Source: a virus
Virus record (IMG/VR): IMGVR_UViG_3300028394_000044
Location: 98,300 to 162,299 of that record
DNA length: 64,000 nt
Reading direction: 5' to 3' (one strand)
The notes beneath the pieces were generated by a model, which did not search any database, had not been told where the DNA came from, and worked only from the letters and a program-made list of their open reading frames with translations. The position numbers and the translations under genes were made by a program. Of the stretch, positions 1 through 7,598 are shown piece by piece (positions within the stretch are counted from its first letter, which is position 1; every line of letters begins with the position of its first letter).

Positions 1-27
1 AACGAATGTTTGGCTTGCGAAGGTTAA
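1..27 (+). CDS. nrdA: 3' end of upstream gene, probably ribonucleotide reductase alpha subunit (partial)
   Basis: Only the last eight codons are in the window; they read NECLACEG followed by TAA. A C-terminal Cys-x-x-Cys pair is typical of class I ribonucleotide reductase large subunits, where it passes reducing power to the active site. The beta subunit gene lies just downstream, which supports the call. Identification from eight residues is inference. Confidence 0.45.
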   Translation, partial: NECLACEG

Positions 28-158
28 TGGAAAAAAATATCAAAGCAAGAATCTCATAAACCATATGTTTGGTGGATTATGCGTATAATTGAAATGATAA
101 CGTGTTTACATATCATAGCGGGTGTTTGGAGACATTGGTAAAAAATTTAAGAAATAAA

Positions 159-815
159 ATGAAAACTATAGCATTATTCCAAGACGATAGAAATAAAGAA
201 TCAATATCTTGTGGGGATGGTGTGATTGAAGCACTATCTTCACATTATAATATCAAAATATTTAAGAAAGAAGAATGTACATTGGAAACATTTGAGAATG
301 TTGATATGCTGGTATTTCCAGGAGGTGTTGGTGATGCTGATGATTATTTTCATATGTTTCCCAGAAAAAGAGCAAATGCAATAGTTGAATTTATTGAAAA
401 AGGTGGTGCATATCTTGGCATATGCGTGGGTGCTTATTGGGCTGGTCCAGATTATTTTGATATACTAAAAGGTGCTGAACCTGTACAATATATAAAAAGA
501 CCAACCGCAGACATTACGAGAAGTTTTAATATTGCGGCTCATTGTATATGGGAAGGAGAAGAAGAACAAATATTCTTTCGTGATGGTTGTACATTTGTAG
601 GAGACCTTAGTCATTCAGAAATAGTAAGCACATATTTTAATAGAGAACCAATGTGTATTGTTCAAGGTAAGATTGGTGTGATGGGTGCATGTTTAGATTC
701 GTTAGAGTGGTGGTATGATAACAAAAAATTAAAACAATACTGGCATGAAGGTAGGCACCACAAATTGCTTTTAGATTTTGTAGACAAATTAATTAATTAT
801 AAAGAAAGTAGATAA
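159..815 (+). CDS. Class I glutamine amidotransferase-like protein (BPL_N type)
   Basis: A 218-residue protein starting MKTIALFQDD. A glycine-rich strand (FPGGVGDADD) and a nucleophile-elbow motif with cysteine (GICVGAYWAG) match the class I glutamine amidotransferase fold, most like the biotin-protein-ligase N-terminal family (PF09825). The ATG at 159 is preferred to one at 102 because the conserved fold begins there. It lies between the probable nrdA end and a nuclease gene, within a nucleotide-metabolism cluster. Substrate unknown. Confidence 0.65.
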   Translation: MKTIALFQDDRNKESISCGDGVIEALSSHYNIKIFKKEECTLETFENVDMLVFPGGVGDADDYFHMFPRKRANAIVEFIEKGGAYLGICVGAYWAGPDYFDILKGAEPVQYIKRPTADITRSFNIAAHCIWEGEEEQIFFRDGCTFVGDLSHSEIVSTYFNREPMCIVQGKIGVMGACLDSLEWWYDNKKLKQYWHEGRHHKLLLDFVDKLINYKESR

Positions 816-819
816 AGAA

Positions 820-1260
820 ATGGAAAAAATAATAACAACAATCCTATTGGCACTGTGTATCGCACCAGTATTTGCCCAAAAAGAAAAAAGTGGTGTAACT
901 TATGATGTGGTATTGACAAGGGTTATAGATGGTGATACCGTAGCGTTTCAAGCCAGCTGGTTACCTGATCCATTGAAGAAGGAACTAAGCCTTCGTGTCT
1001 TTGGTGTTGACACTCCAGAAAAAGGATTCCGTGCAAAATGTCCAAGTGAAGATGCCCGCGGTCAAGCTGCATCCACTTTCACTAAAGCACAAATTAATGC
1101 ATCACAGAAAAAACAGATTATCTTAATGGATTGGGACAAGTATGGTGGACGAGTATTGGGTGACTTGATACTTGATGGTAAGAGTTTAAGACAAATGTTA
1201 ATAGCAAATGGTTTTGCCCGTGAATATTACGGTGAAGCCAAAACTTCATGGTGCGAATAA
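820..1260 (+). CDS. Secreted staphylococcal-nuclease-like (thermonuclease family) protein
   Basis: 146 residues. An N-terminal signal peptide (MEKIITTILLALCIAPVFA, cleavage after AFA) is followed by an SNase fold: VIDGDTV, RVFGVDTPEKG and a DKYGGRVLGD segment corresponding to the catalytic Arg/Glu loops. The signal peptide implies a periplasmic or extracellular site. It sits 4 nt after the amidotransferase-like gene and 1 nt before nrdB. A possible role is degrading nucleic acid outside the cytoplasm; inference. Confidence 0.8.
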   Translation: MEKIITTILLALCIAPVFAQKEKSGVTYDVVLTRVIDGDTVAFQASWLPDPLKKELSLRVFGVDTPEKGFRAKCPSEDARGQAASTFTKAQINASQKKQIILMDWDKYGGRVLGDLILDGKSLRQMLIANGFAREYYGEAKTSWCE

Positions 1261-1261
1261 T

Positions 1262-2254
1262 ATGATTAAAAAAATAGCTTCTAAATTAACCGATGACAGA
1301 GATGCATTTAAGCCTTTCAATTATCCATGGGCATATGATGCATGGTTAAAACATGAACAAAGTCATTGGTTACACACTGAAGTGCCGATGCTTGAAGACG
1401 TTAAAGATTGGAAGAAACGCCTAACAGTTGAAGAGAAACAATTCTTAACCCATATCTTTCGATTCTTCACACAAGGTGATATTGATGTAGCCGGTGGTTA
1501 TGTTAACAACTATCTTCCTTACTTTCCACAGCCTGAAGTTAGAATGATGTTGTTAGGTTTTGCAGCTAGAGAAGCATTACACGTAGCAGCTTATTCACAC
1601 TTGATTGAAACTCTCGGTTTGCCTGAGACCATGTACAATGAATTCTTATCATACCAAGAAATGAAAGATAAGCACGATTATGTAATGGACATATCAGATA
1701 AAAATGGCACCAAAGAAAACACAGCCCGTCATATTGCAGTTTTTAGCGCATTCACTGAAGGTATGCAGTTGTTCTCTTCATTCATTATGTTGTTAAACTT
1801 CCCACGCCATGGCAAGATGAAAGGTATGGGTCAGATTGTTACTTGGTCTATCGTTGATGAAACAATGCACGCCGAGAATATGATGAAGTTGTTTAAAACT
1901 TACATCAATGAAAATCAGGAAATATGGACTGATGATTTGAAGAGTTCAATTTACACTATTGCTGAGAAAATGGTAGCACTTGAAGATAAATTTATTGATC
2001 TAGCATTTGGTATTAATGAAGGTGAAAACCTAACAAAAGAGGACGTGAAAAAATATATTCGGTATATTGCAGATCGTAGGCTGATTGGTTTGGGCATGAA
2101 GGGCATTTTTAAAGTCAAACGTAATCCATTGCCATGGGTTGAAGAAATGATTAATGCACCGACACACACAAACTTTTTTGAGAACCGAGCTACAGATTAT
2201 GCAAAAGGTGCATTGTCTGGCACATGGGGTGATGTTTGGGGTAAAGCTGCATAA
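1262..2254 (+). CDS. nrdB: Ribonucleoside-diphosphate reductase, beta subunit (class I)
   Basis: 330 residues. It holds the diiron/tyrosyl-radical cofactor used by NrdA to make deoxyribonucleotides. Visible: the E-x2-H-x3-Y pattern in REALHVAAYSH (iron ligands plus the radical tyrosine position), FTEGMQLF and DETMHAENM for the second ligand set. The ATG at 1262 directly follows the upstream stop; the in-frame codon at 1208 lies inside the nuclease gene. Likely co-transcribed with the probable nrdA upstream. Confidence 0.95.
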   Translation: MIKKIASKLTDDRDAFKPFNYPWAYDAWLKHEQSHWLHTEVPMLEDVKDWKKRLTVEEKQFLTHIFRFFTQGDIDVAGGYVNNYLPYFPQPEVRMMLLGFAAREALHVAAYSHLIETLGLPETMYNEFLSYQEMKDKHDYVMDISDKNGTKENTARHIAVFSAFTEGMQLFSSFIMLLNFPRHGKMKGMGQIVTWSIVDETMHAENMMKLFKTYINENQEIWTDDLKSSIYTIAEKMVALEDKFIDLAFGINEGENLTKEDVKKYIRYIADRRLIGLGMKGIFKVKRNPLPWVEEMINAPTHTNFFENRATDYAKGALSGTWGDVWGKAA

Positions 2255-2275
2255 CGGCAAACATCCAATATTCTA

Positions 2276-2304
2276 TTGACATTTGACAGAAAGAGAGCTA
2301 TAAT
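2276..2304 (+). promoter_or_regulatory. Consensus sigma70 promoter
   Basis: TTGACA (2276-2281), 17-nt spacer, TATAAT (2299-2304): a perfect match to the housekeeping consensus. A GAAAGAGA...TCTCTTTC inverted repeat spans the -10 and start region and could be an operator or 5' hairpin. It drives the small-gene run from 2332. Confidence 0.85.
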
Positions 2305-2331
2305 AAGTTCTCTTTCTTATTGGAACATACC

Positions 2332-2520
2332 ATGATTAAAATTACATTTATTTTCTTATTGATTCTTTTTGCCGTAGTATTCAGCCCACTCATATCAATT
2401 TGGTCATTGAATACAATATTCACAACAAATATTGCATATACCTTTGAAACTTGGGCAGCTACAGTTTGGTTGACTATATTAATTTTTGGTCGAATTAGCA
2501 TGAAAACCAATGAAAAGTAA
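2332..2520 (+). CDS. Small membrane protein
   Basis: 62 residues starting MIKITFIFLL. Two hydrophobic segments (about residues 3-23 and 33-52) predict an integral membrane protein with short ends. It is the first gene after the promoter at 2276. No family assigned with confidence. Confidence 0.6.
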   Translation: MIKITFIFLLILFAVVFSPLISIWSLNTIFTTNIAYTFETWAATVWLTILIFGRISMKTNEK

Positions 2521-2788
2521 AAAACTAACAGAATTAGCCAAACAAGCAGGCTTTGTTTTCTGGGAAGAAGATGAAGGTGCACCTTGGCATGACGAGACTG
2601 ATATCGATTGGTCTAGCGACTACACCAAAGAGGTTGAACGATTATATGGTATCATCTTGCTTGAAATATTAAAAACAATCGATGAGACAAATGTAAATTC
2701 CGTAGTATTTACATCATATGATGTTGACGTATGCAAGTATGTCAAGAATTTGATACGTAAGAACGTTGCTCAAAAATTTGGAGAATAA
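2510..2788 (+). CDS. Hypothetical acidic protein
   Basis: 92 residues, rich in Asp/Glu (WEEDEGAPWHDETDIDW), overlapping the membrane protein gene by 11 nt, which suggests translational coupling. No motif recognised. Confidence 0.6.
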   Translation: MKSKKLTELAKQAGFVFWEEDEGAPWHDETDIDWSSDYTKEVERLYGIILLEILKTIDETNVNSVVFTSYDVDVCKYVKNLIRKNVAQKFGE

Positions 2789-2839
2789 CAATGAGACTAA
2801 TTGATTTAATCCATTCATTTAACACAAAGGAAAATTAAA

Positions 2840-3010
2840 ATGGCAGACGAAAAAGAAAAAACATCTAAAGCAAAAGCTGTGCAAATTGCAACAGCAACCA
2901 CCAATACAGGTCAAGTTGTATTGTTTGCATTGCTTGATGATGGAACAATTCAGTCAATTCGACCAATGGCAGAGGAATCGGATTGGGTTGTAGTTAAAAA
3001 AGTAAAATGA
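2840..3010 (+). CDS. Small hypothetical protein
   Basis: 56 residues starting MADEKEKTSKAK, with an AAGGAAAA ribosome-binding site upstream. A charged Lys-rich start is followed by a short beta-like segment (TGQVVLFALLDDGTIQSI) ending in VVKKVK. The stop overlaps the next start (ATGA). Confidence 0.6.
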   Translation: MADEKEKTSKAKAVQIATATTNTGQVVLFALLDDGTIQSIRPMAEESDWVVVKKVK

Positions 3011-3168
3011 ACAAAACTCTAGTTGCATTTGGTGTTTTGTTGTATAATCTTGCCATTGTAGCCGGCACCGCATATATGTGTGCCGAATATGATTGGTCGC
3101 CTTGGACTTTTTTAGCTACATGGGTTTTTCTTATTACTTTTAAAGAGGATACGGATGATAAACATTGA
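3007..3168 (+). CDS. Small membrane protein
   Basis: 53 residues starting MNKTLVAFGVLL. Two hydrophobic stretches (residues 4-23 and 32-43). It overlaps both the previous stop (4 nt) and the next start (14 nt), an operon-like arrangement. Confidence 0.55.
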   Translation: MNKTLVAFGVLLYNLAIVAGTAYMCAEYDWSPWTFLATWVFLITFKEDTDDKH

Positions 3169-3457
3169 TACTGATAGAATAGATTTTTCGATCAAACACT
3201 ATGCTATTGGTGGTAAAATGCTCATTGGTAAATATGAGTTAGCTTCAAACGAATTTGAAAACTTTAAATTTGAACCAAAATTAGTTGATTATATTAAAGA
3301 AAAACTAGCATACGAGTTGGCTAAAAAAATGATTGAAGATAGACTGATCGGATTCACCGAGTATAAAAATATAAGTACAGATTCATCAACAATAGCCTTT
3401 CGTTGCTACTTAGCCCCCGATGACCAAATCAAAATATTAAGGGCATATAATGTTTAG
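3155..3457 (+). CDS. Hypothetical protein
   Basis: 100 residues starting MINIDTDRIDFSIK. A GAGGATACGG segment supplies the ribosome-binding site. No recognised motif. It overlaps its neighbours at both ends. Confidence 0.6.
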   Translation: MINIDTDRIDFSIKHYAIGGKMLIGKYELASNEFENFKFEPKLVDYIKEKLAYELAKKMIEDRLIGFTEYKNISTDSSTIAFRCYLAPDDQIKILRAYNV

Positions 3458-4007
3458 TAAAGCAGACAATGCTGAAATTTTATCAGTCAAAGCATTGATA
3501 AAAATTAAACTGAATACTGCATTAAAATCTTTGCCGCCAGAATTGAGTAAATTTATAAGTGATTTTGGTATCGTTTCAGGTGGTATTTCAGCATCAATTA
3601 TTCATAATGAAAAAGTCAATGATATTGATATATACCTCAAAACTGAAAAAGCTATCGATACCTTTAATCAAGCGATTTTACACGATTCGGTTAAGGATCA
3701 TATTTCTGATGTAGATGAAAATTATAGTAATGTCTTGGTAAAAGGTAAAATGGTTACATCATGTGCAGTTACTTTTGGCTGTAATATACAAGTTATTACC
3801 ATGTATGCATCAATTGCAAGAACAACTTTTGATTTTATTCATACGATGCCATACTATGATATTTCAATGGATACATATTTTATCTCGCGGGCTGAATATG
3901 ATTCTATTATTAGTAAAAAACTAATTGCAAATCCAAATGGGACAACCACACCAAAAAGAATAAAGAAATTCATAGACAGAGGATGGTCATATGATGAAAA
4001 CCAGTGA
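3450..4007 (+). CDS. Nucleotidyltransferase-fold protein
   Basis: 185 residues. The stretch IVSGGISASIIHNEKVNDIDIYL has the GG...(N)D-x-D layout of the DNA polymerase beta-like nucleotidyltransferase superfamily, with Asp-Ile-Asp as likely metal ligands. Substrate unknown; a nucleic-acid-modifying or toxin-like role is possible. Confidence 0.55.
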   Translation: MFSKADNAEILSVKALIKIKLNTALKSLPPELSKFISDFGIVSGGISASIIHNEKVNDIDIYLKTEKAIDTFNQAILHDSVKDHISDVDENYSNVLVKGKMVTSCAVTFGCNIQVITMYASIARTTFDFIHTMPYYDISMDTYFISRAEYDSIISKKLIANPNGTTTPKRIKKFIDRGWSYDENQ

Positions 4008-4119
4008 ATAAAAATAGAGCCGGCATTCTAGTAAATACTAGTGTTTATACTTAGTTTTTATTGCATTGCAGCATATATAATGTTATACTTATGCTCACTA
4101 AAGAGGTCACTATAATTTT
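4008..4119 (+). promoter_or_regulatory. Intergenic region with sigma70 promoter and dyad
   Basis: TTGCAT (4061-4066), 17-nt spacer, TATACT (4084-4089). A palindrome CTAGTA-AA-TACTAG (about 4028-4041) lies upstream and could bind a regulator. AAGAGG at 4101-4106 is the only candidate ribosome-binding site for the ATG at 4120, at a long 13-nt spacing. Confidence 0.6.
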
Positions 4120-4263
4120 ATGTTAAAAAAACTAATCGAACTATTCAAACCAAAATCTTTCCACTGCCAAATGGAAGAGTATATCAATTCAAAAAATCCA
4201 ACGTGTGAAGCTGATGTTGAACGACTGATGCGCCAATACACATTAAGAAGAGGTTCTCTATGA
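4120..4263 (+). CDS. Small hypothetical protein
   Basis: 47 residues (MLKKLIELFKPKS...), with a KN-x-x-x-EADVERL segment and an Arg-rich end. Short helical proteins of this layout occur in other large phages. It ends by overlapping the next start. Confidence 0.55.
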   Translation: MLKKLIELFKPKSFHCQMEEYINSKNPTCEADVERLMRQYTLRRGSL

Positions 4264-4322
4264 TTGAAATACTCCGTGAAATTTTAGAACTAATGAAAAA
4301 CCAACCAATCGCTTACCAATAA
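4260..4322 (+). CDS. Possible micro-protein
   Basis: 20 residues (MIEILREILELMKNQPIAYQ) overlapping the upstream stop as ATGA, with AGAGG as a ribosome-binding site. It could be a real helical micro-protein or only a coupling ORF. Low certainty because of its size. Confidence 0.3.
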   Translation: MIEILREILELMKNQPIAYQ

Positions 4323-4331
4323 GGATAAACA

Positions 4332-4559
4332 ATGACAAATTTTACCGACACAACCAAAATCTCCGACCTTGCACTAGCTATGATTACAGCTAATGACTCT
4401 GCTACAAAATCATATATTTCCGCACTGAACCAATTTGTAGGTTCTGAATATGCTACATATACGTATGGACTAACCTACATAGCATCAGAAATTACAAAAA
4501 ATGCAAGAAAAATCGTTGAAGAATTCGCTACTCTTGCGCCAGCAGGAATTAAAGGCTAA
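4332..4559 (+). CDS. Hypothetical protein
   Basis: 75 residues starting MTNFTDTTKISDL, helical and Ala/Thr/Ser rich. Preceded by AAGGATAAAC. No recognised domain. Confidence 0.6.
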   Translation: MTNFTDTTKISDLALAMITANDSATKSYISALNQFVGSEYATYTYGLTYIASEITKNARKIVEEFATLAPAGIKG

Positions 4560-4758
4560 TACAAAATATCATAGACCTGTTGTAAGAAACGGGTGGATCA
4601 TACAATTCTCAGTGTATAAAGACTCTGAGATTTTATTGTTTATGACCTCTCGATATACAGGTCAAACGATAGTTAGATTTTTCAGTGATGAAGATCCTGC
4701 TGTGAAGTTTATCAATATGCTGATGCATAGAGACTCAACAACAATTCAACGAATTTAA
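4501..4758 (+). CDS. Conserved phage-type hypothetical protein
   Basis: 85 residues if started at 4501. The conserved part is the C-terminal half (ILLFMTSRYTGQTIVRFFSDE...), a short beta-rich segment seen in small phage proteins. It overlaps the previous gene by 59 nt, so the true start may lie further in. Confidence 0.5.
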   Translation: MQEKSLKNSLLLRQQELKANTKYHRPVVRNGWIIQFSVYKDSEILLFMTSRYTGQTIVRFFSDEDPAVKFINMLMHRDSTTIQRI

Positions 4759-4779
4759 CCCACATTCAGTGGGTTTTTT
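4757..4779 (+). terminator. Rho-independent terminator
   Basis: AACCCAC stem, ATTCA loop, GTGGGTT stem, then a T tract. Ends the operon that starts near 4061. Confidence 0.85.
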
Positions 4780-4788
4780 CATTATTGC

Positions 4789-4817
4789 CTGACATAAATC
4801 TATTTTTGGTGTATAAT
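4789..4817 (+). promoter_or_regulatory. Sigma70 promoter
   Basis: CTGACA (4789-4794), 17-nt spacer, TATAAT (4812-4817), directly after the terminator and followed by AAGGAGC ahead of the ATG at 4835. Confidence 0.8.
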
Positions 4818-4834
4818 ACATTAAGGAGCAAACT

Positions 4835-5035
4835 ATGAGCATAATCCTATCGTGTCTACATGAAGTTGAAAACACATATGATGGACATACAATCATTACT
4901 AAAAATTATGATCGTAAGAGTAGGCGAGCTATATCTTACATGAGTGTATGCACAAAGTGTAAATTGCAATATGTAACGGATGATGCAATTTTTGCCAATG
5001 AAGATGAAGCTATTAACTGGATGTTTGGAGAATAA
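4835..5035 (+). CDS. Small putative zinc-binding protein
   Basis: 66 residues. Possible ligands: C-L-H near residue 7 and CTKC near residue 40. It ends with NEDEAINWMFGE. Good AAGGAG ribosome-binding site. First gene of an operon running to about 6200. Confidence 0.55.
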   Translation: MSIILSCLHEVENTYDGHTIITKNYDRKSRRAISYMSVCTKCKLQYVTDDAIFANEDEAINWMFGE

Positions 5036-5036
5036 T

Positions 5037-5282
5037 ATGACAGTATTTGAATTGATTGAACGATTGAAAGAACTTGACCAAGAAGCTATGGTCGTAGTAA
5101 ATGGCTACGAAGGTGGCGTAAACGAGGTCAAATATGCTACTGAATCAGAATTAGCATTGGATGTTAACACCGCTTGGTACTATGGCAAACACGAACTGGT
5201 GAGCCACAGTTACGAAGATATGAGTGAGTACAAAAAAATAAACTCGGTGCATCTTGGTGGACTTGGTGGATTAAGTGACTAA
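5037..5282 (+). CDS. Hypothetical protein
   Basis: 81 residues starting MTVFELIERLKELDQEAMVVV, a layout (short helix, then VVVNGYEGG strand) common in small phage proteins of unknown role. The GGAG of the previous gene's end serves as ribosome-binding site. Glycine-rich C-terminus. Confidence 0.65.
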   Translation: MTVFELIERLKELDQEAMVVVNGYEGGVNEVKYATESELALDVNTAWYYGKHELVSHSYEDMSEYKKINSVHLGGLGGLSD

Positions 5283-5284
5283 TT

Positions 5285-5461
5285 ATGGATCATAAACAAT
5301 ATATCAATTTTGAAGACTGGTTTGATGAACTTGAAAGTTATAGCATGAGGTCAGAAAGATTCTTTGAAAGCCTTGGTCAATTTAAAGAAGGCCAATTATA
5401 CCAAAGAAACTTAATCTTGTGGTTAGAATCAGCATTCCAAGCTGGAAGAGAAAGCAAATAA
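5285..5461 (+). CDS. Small hypothetical protein
   Basis: 58 residues (MDHKQYINFEDWFDE...), aromatic-rich and probably helical. Its stop overlaps the start of the exonuclease gene by one base. Confidence 0.6.
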   Translation: MDHKQYINFEDWFDELESYSMRSERFFESLGQFKEGQLYQRNLILWLESAFQAGRESK

Positions 5462-6036
5462 TGTTTGTATTTGATGTTGAGACCTTAGGTAAAAGGTCAA
5501 GTTCCGTGATATTATCCATGGCCGCTGTATATTTTAATCCAGATGAGAAGCCGGATCACATCCAGCTAAGACAAAACTCCTTCTTTATCAAGTTTGATGT
5601 ACAAGACCAAATTAAGAGATTAAACCGTGAGGTAGGTAAATCCACCATAGATTGGTGGGCTAAACAATGCGAGAATGTCAAAAACAAATCATTTAAACCA
5701 TCATCCAATGACGTACCATTTGAAACTGGGCATGAATTAATGCGTGAATGGGCTAAGTCAAAGAACGACAACAAATGTTGGGTATGGGCTAGAGGTAATC
5801 TAGATCAATTAGTGTTGGATGATATAGAAGAACAATTAGAGATAGAACCAATATGGGAATACAATCGTTGGAGAGATGTGAGAACAGCAGTAGATTTCCT
5901 GTATGGAACAACAACAGGCTACACCGAAGTCCACCATCCAGTATTTGATTCAAAGCTACATATAACGAAACACAATCCAGTAGATGATTGTATTTTTGAT
6001 GCTATGATGTTAATGTATGGGAACAAAAATGAATGA
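5461..6036 (+). CDS. dexA: DEDD-family 3'-5' exonuclease (DexA / DnaQ-like)
   Basis: 191 residues. Exo I motif FDVETLG at the N-terminus, Exo II around WARGNLDQLVLDD, and Exo III HNPVDDCIFDA, giving the DEDD metal-binding set of the RNase H-like exonuclease fold (Rv2179c-like/T4 DexA group). Likely degrades DNA or RNA 3' to 5'. The ATG at 5461 starts right at the first motif. Confidence 0.75.
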   Translation: MFVFDVETLGKRSSSVILSMAAVYFNPDEKPDHIQLRQNSFFIKFDVQDQIKRLNREVGKSTIDWWAKQCENVKNKSFKPSSNDVPFETGHELMREWAKSKNDNKCWVWARGNLDQLVLDDIEEQLEIEPIWEYNRWRDVRTAVDFLYGTTTGYTEVHHPVFDSKLHITKHNPVDDCIFDAMMLMYGNKNE

Positions 6037-6202
6037 ACAAACCAAAGCCAAACTGTATGAGTTAGTAGAGTACTATATCAATGGAAAAGTCCAAGAATTC
6101 CATAGTACCTCATATTCCAGTATAACATTTAAGAACAATAGATTCCAAGAGCTACAAAAAGAACATAGTGACCTGATGAACATGGTAGATTCTATTGAGT
6201 AA
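6029..6202 (+). CDS. Small hypothetical protein
   Basis: 57 residues (MNEQTKAKLYELVEYY...), helical and charged, overlapping the exonuclease gene by 8 nt. No family recognised. Confidence 0.55.
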   Translation: MNEQTKAKLYELVEYYINGKVQEFHSTSYSSITFKNNRFQELQKEHSDLMNMVDSIE

Positions 6203-6225
6203 ATGGGTATAATAATCTAAAATAG

Positions 6226-6245
6226 TGTGGATAAGCTGTGGATAA
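6226..6245 (+). promoter_or_regulatory. Tandem DnaA boxes
   Basis: Two exact TGTGGATAA 9-mers (6226-6234 and 6237-6245), each the complement of the consensus DnaA box TTATCCACA, 11 bp apart (about one helical turn) in an 89-bp intergenic gap. DnaA binding and any origin or regulatory role are inferred. Confidence 0.6.
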
Positions 6246-6291
6246 GTAAGTACTCACTAACTTGTGAACGCACTACTGAGGATTTTGCACT

Positions 6292-6606
6292 ATGAAACAA
6301 TGCCCACGATGTGGTGTTGAACACCAAAAAAGAGGTCCGTTTTGTAGCCAATCTTGCGGTAATGTCCGAGAACAACCAGCGGAGCTACGACAAGCAAAAA
6401 GCGAAAAGCTGAGAGCCTATCATGCATCACCGGAAGGTGCAGCCACGCGGTCGATATCCAGCGATTTTGCATCACGCCTTAATAAGAACAGAGCATTAGA
6501 AAGGGCTGGCGAATACGTTTTGACCGATCCAGACTGGATGCTAGACGTTCCGCTATCAGTTGACCAGATGCATACATATGACGATGATGATAACTCATGG
6601 TTATAG
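6292..6606 (+). CDS. Zinc-ribbon protein
   Basis: 104 residues. An N-terminal CPRCG...H...FCSQSCGN gives four cysteines as a treble-clef or zinc-ribbon, followed by a charged helical part and an Asp-rich tail. A nucleic-acid-binding role is plausible but unproven. Confidence 0.6.
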   Translation: MKQCPRCGVEHQKRGPFCSQSCGNVREQPAELRQAKSEKLRAYHASPEGAATRSISSDFASRLNKNRALERAGEYVLTDPDWMLDVPLSVDQMHTYDDDDNSWL

Positions 6607-6633
6607 GGCGATCAAAGCCCTCAAAGGATATGC

Positions 6634-6786
6634 ATGAAAACACTAAAGAACCATTGCGAGAATTGCGAAAGCACCTATAAAATCGTATATGATGAAGAAA
6701 CGATAACAGACGAACCACACTTTTGTCCAGTATGTGCTGAGTACATAACTGAAGATAGTGAGGACACGGATGAATTGGACCTATAG
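6634..6786 (+). CDS. Small zinc-ribbon protein
   Basis: 50 residues with CENC near residue 8 and CPVC near residue 31, a classic two-knuckle zinc ribbon, and an acidic tail. AAAGGA precedes the start. The end overlaps the GIY-YIG gene by 17 nt. Confidence 0.6.
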   Translation: MKTLKNHCENCESTYKIVYDEETITDEPHFCPVCAEYITEDSEDTDELDL

Positions 6787-7171
6787 AGGCACAGAGATAA
6801 CGCCAGAGGTCATTGGAGATTCATATGGATTCGTATACATCATAACCAATCTTAAGACCAATCGCCGATACATTGGTCGAAAGTATTTTACTAAAGCTGG
6901 TTACAAGACAGTAAAGGGTAAGAGAAAGAAGATTAGACTTTCCTCTGGATGGGAATCCTACTATGGATCCAATAAAGTATTGCTAGAAGACGTTGCTACA
7001 CTTGGTGCAGACTATTTTGATAGGGAAATTATTCACCTGTGCCGTAACCGGTCAGAGTGTTCCTACTGGGAAACGCATTACATCTTCCAGTATGAAGCCT
7101 TACTAAGTGACAGATGGTACAATGAGTGGTGCTCATGTAAAGTGATGAAGCGGAACTTGGTGCCTAAGTAA
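6770..7171 (+). CDS. GIY-YIG endonuclease-like protein
   Basis: 133 residues. The GFVYIITN and RRYIGRKYF strands match the GIY-YIG nuclease core, followed by a basic region (KGKRKKIRLSSGWESYYGS) and a conserved Glu in SYWETHYIFQYEALL. This is the Seg-like type found free-standing in phages. Start chosen at 6770 because a GAGG site lies about 7 nt upstream; a GTG at 6758 has none. Confidence 0.75.
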   Translation: MNWTYRGTEITPEVIGDSYGFVYIITNLKTNRRYIGRKYFTKAGYKTVKGKRKKIRLSSGWESYYGSNKVLLEDVATLGADYFDREIIHLCRNRSECSYWETHYIFQYEALLSDRWYNEWCSCKVMKRNLVPK

Positions 7172-7196
7172 ATTCTTGGTTTTTTCTTGTTATAAA

Positions 7197-7343
7197 TCAA
7201 CAACTTACAGCCGGGTTTTTCAGGAGTTTGCTGTTATTGCATGGGCATGTAGGGTAGAAGCTAGGCTGTGGCTTAACCTGCATTGGAGCAAGGCATTTGG
7301 TAGACGCCCACTCCCACCGTCCACCCCCACACTGTTCGACCAT
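7197..7343 (-). other. GC-rich minus-strand transcript region, possible small RNA or 48-codon ORF
   Basis: A promoter reading leftward (next entry) points into this stretch. It contains a 48-codon frame rich in Cys, Gly and Pro that is unlike other proteins here, and base composition is notably G-rich compared with the AT-rich neighbourhood. A non-coding RNA seems at least as likely as a protein. No clear terminator seen. Confidence 0.3.
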
Positions 7344-7346
7344 TCT

Positions 7347-7374
7347 ATTATACCAGGTTCTAGGTAATTGTCAA
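7347..7374 (-). promoter_or_regulatory. Minus-strand sigma70 promoter
   Basis: On the minus strand: TTGACA (7374-7369), 16-nt spacer, TATAAT (7352-7347) with TGG before the -10. It shares ACCTGGTATAATAGAA with the promoter at 8240-8267. Confidence 0.7.
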
Positions 7375-7388
7375 GTACAGTAAAAGTA

Positions 7389-7544
7389 CTACACGGAGTT
7401 CCACTTATCACAATAGTATTTGGCATCCCGACGAAGGTCAAAGGCATCCGTCACGAAGTCTCCGTCCATGACATACCACACCACCTTTTCTAGACCGGTC
7501 TTGGTCATGGTGTAGGCTCGTTTGATGGTATATTTTGGCGTCAT
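7389..7544 (-). CDS. Small hypothetical protein, probable leaderless gene
   Basis: 51 residues (MTPKYTIKRAYTM...), ending ...RRDAKYYCDKWNSV. It begins exactly 6 nt after a perfect -10 box and has no ribosome-binding site, so transcription probably starts at or next to the A of the ATG. Function unknown. Confidence 0.55.
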   Translation of the reverse strand: MTPKYTIKRAYTMTKTGLEKVVWYVMDGDFVTDAFDLRRDAKYYCDKWNSV

Positions 7545-7550
7545 GAGTTA

Positions 7551-7579
7551 ATTATACCATAGATACCGTGCGGTGTCAA
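7551..7579 (-). promoter_or_regulatory. Consensus sigma70 promoter on minus strand
   Basis: TTGACA (7579-7574), 17-nt spacer, TATAAT (7556-7551), with an extended TGG before the -10. The ATG of the gene it drives starts at 7544. Confidence 0.8.
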
Positions 7580-7598
7580 GTCAGAAGAAAGTTCTCTT

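Noticed and set aside
27-59. Ten-codon ORF after the probable nrdA end
   Set aside because: Too short and without a clear ribosome-binding site or conservation signal.
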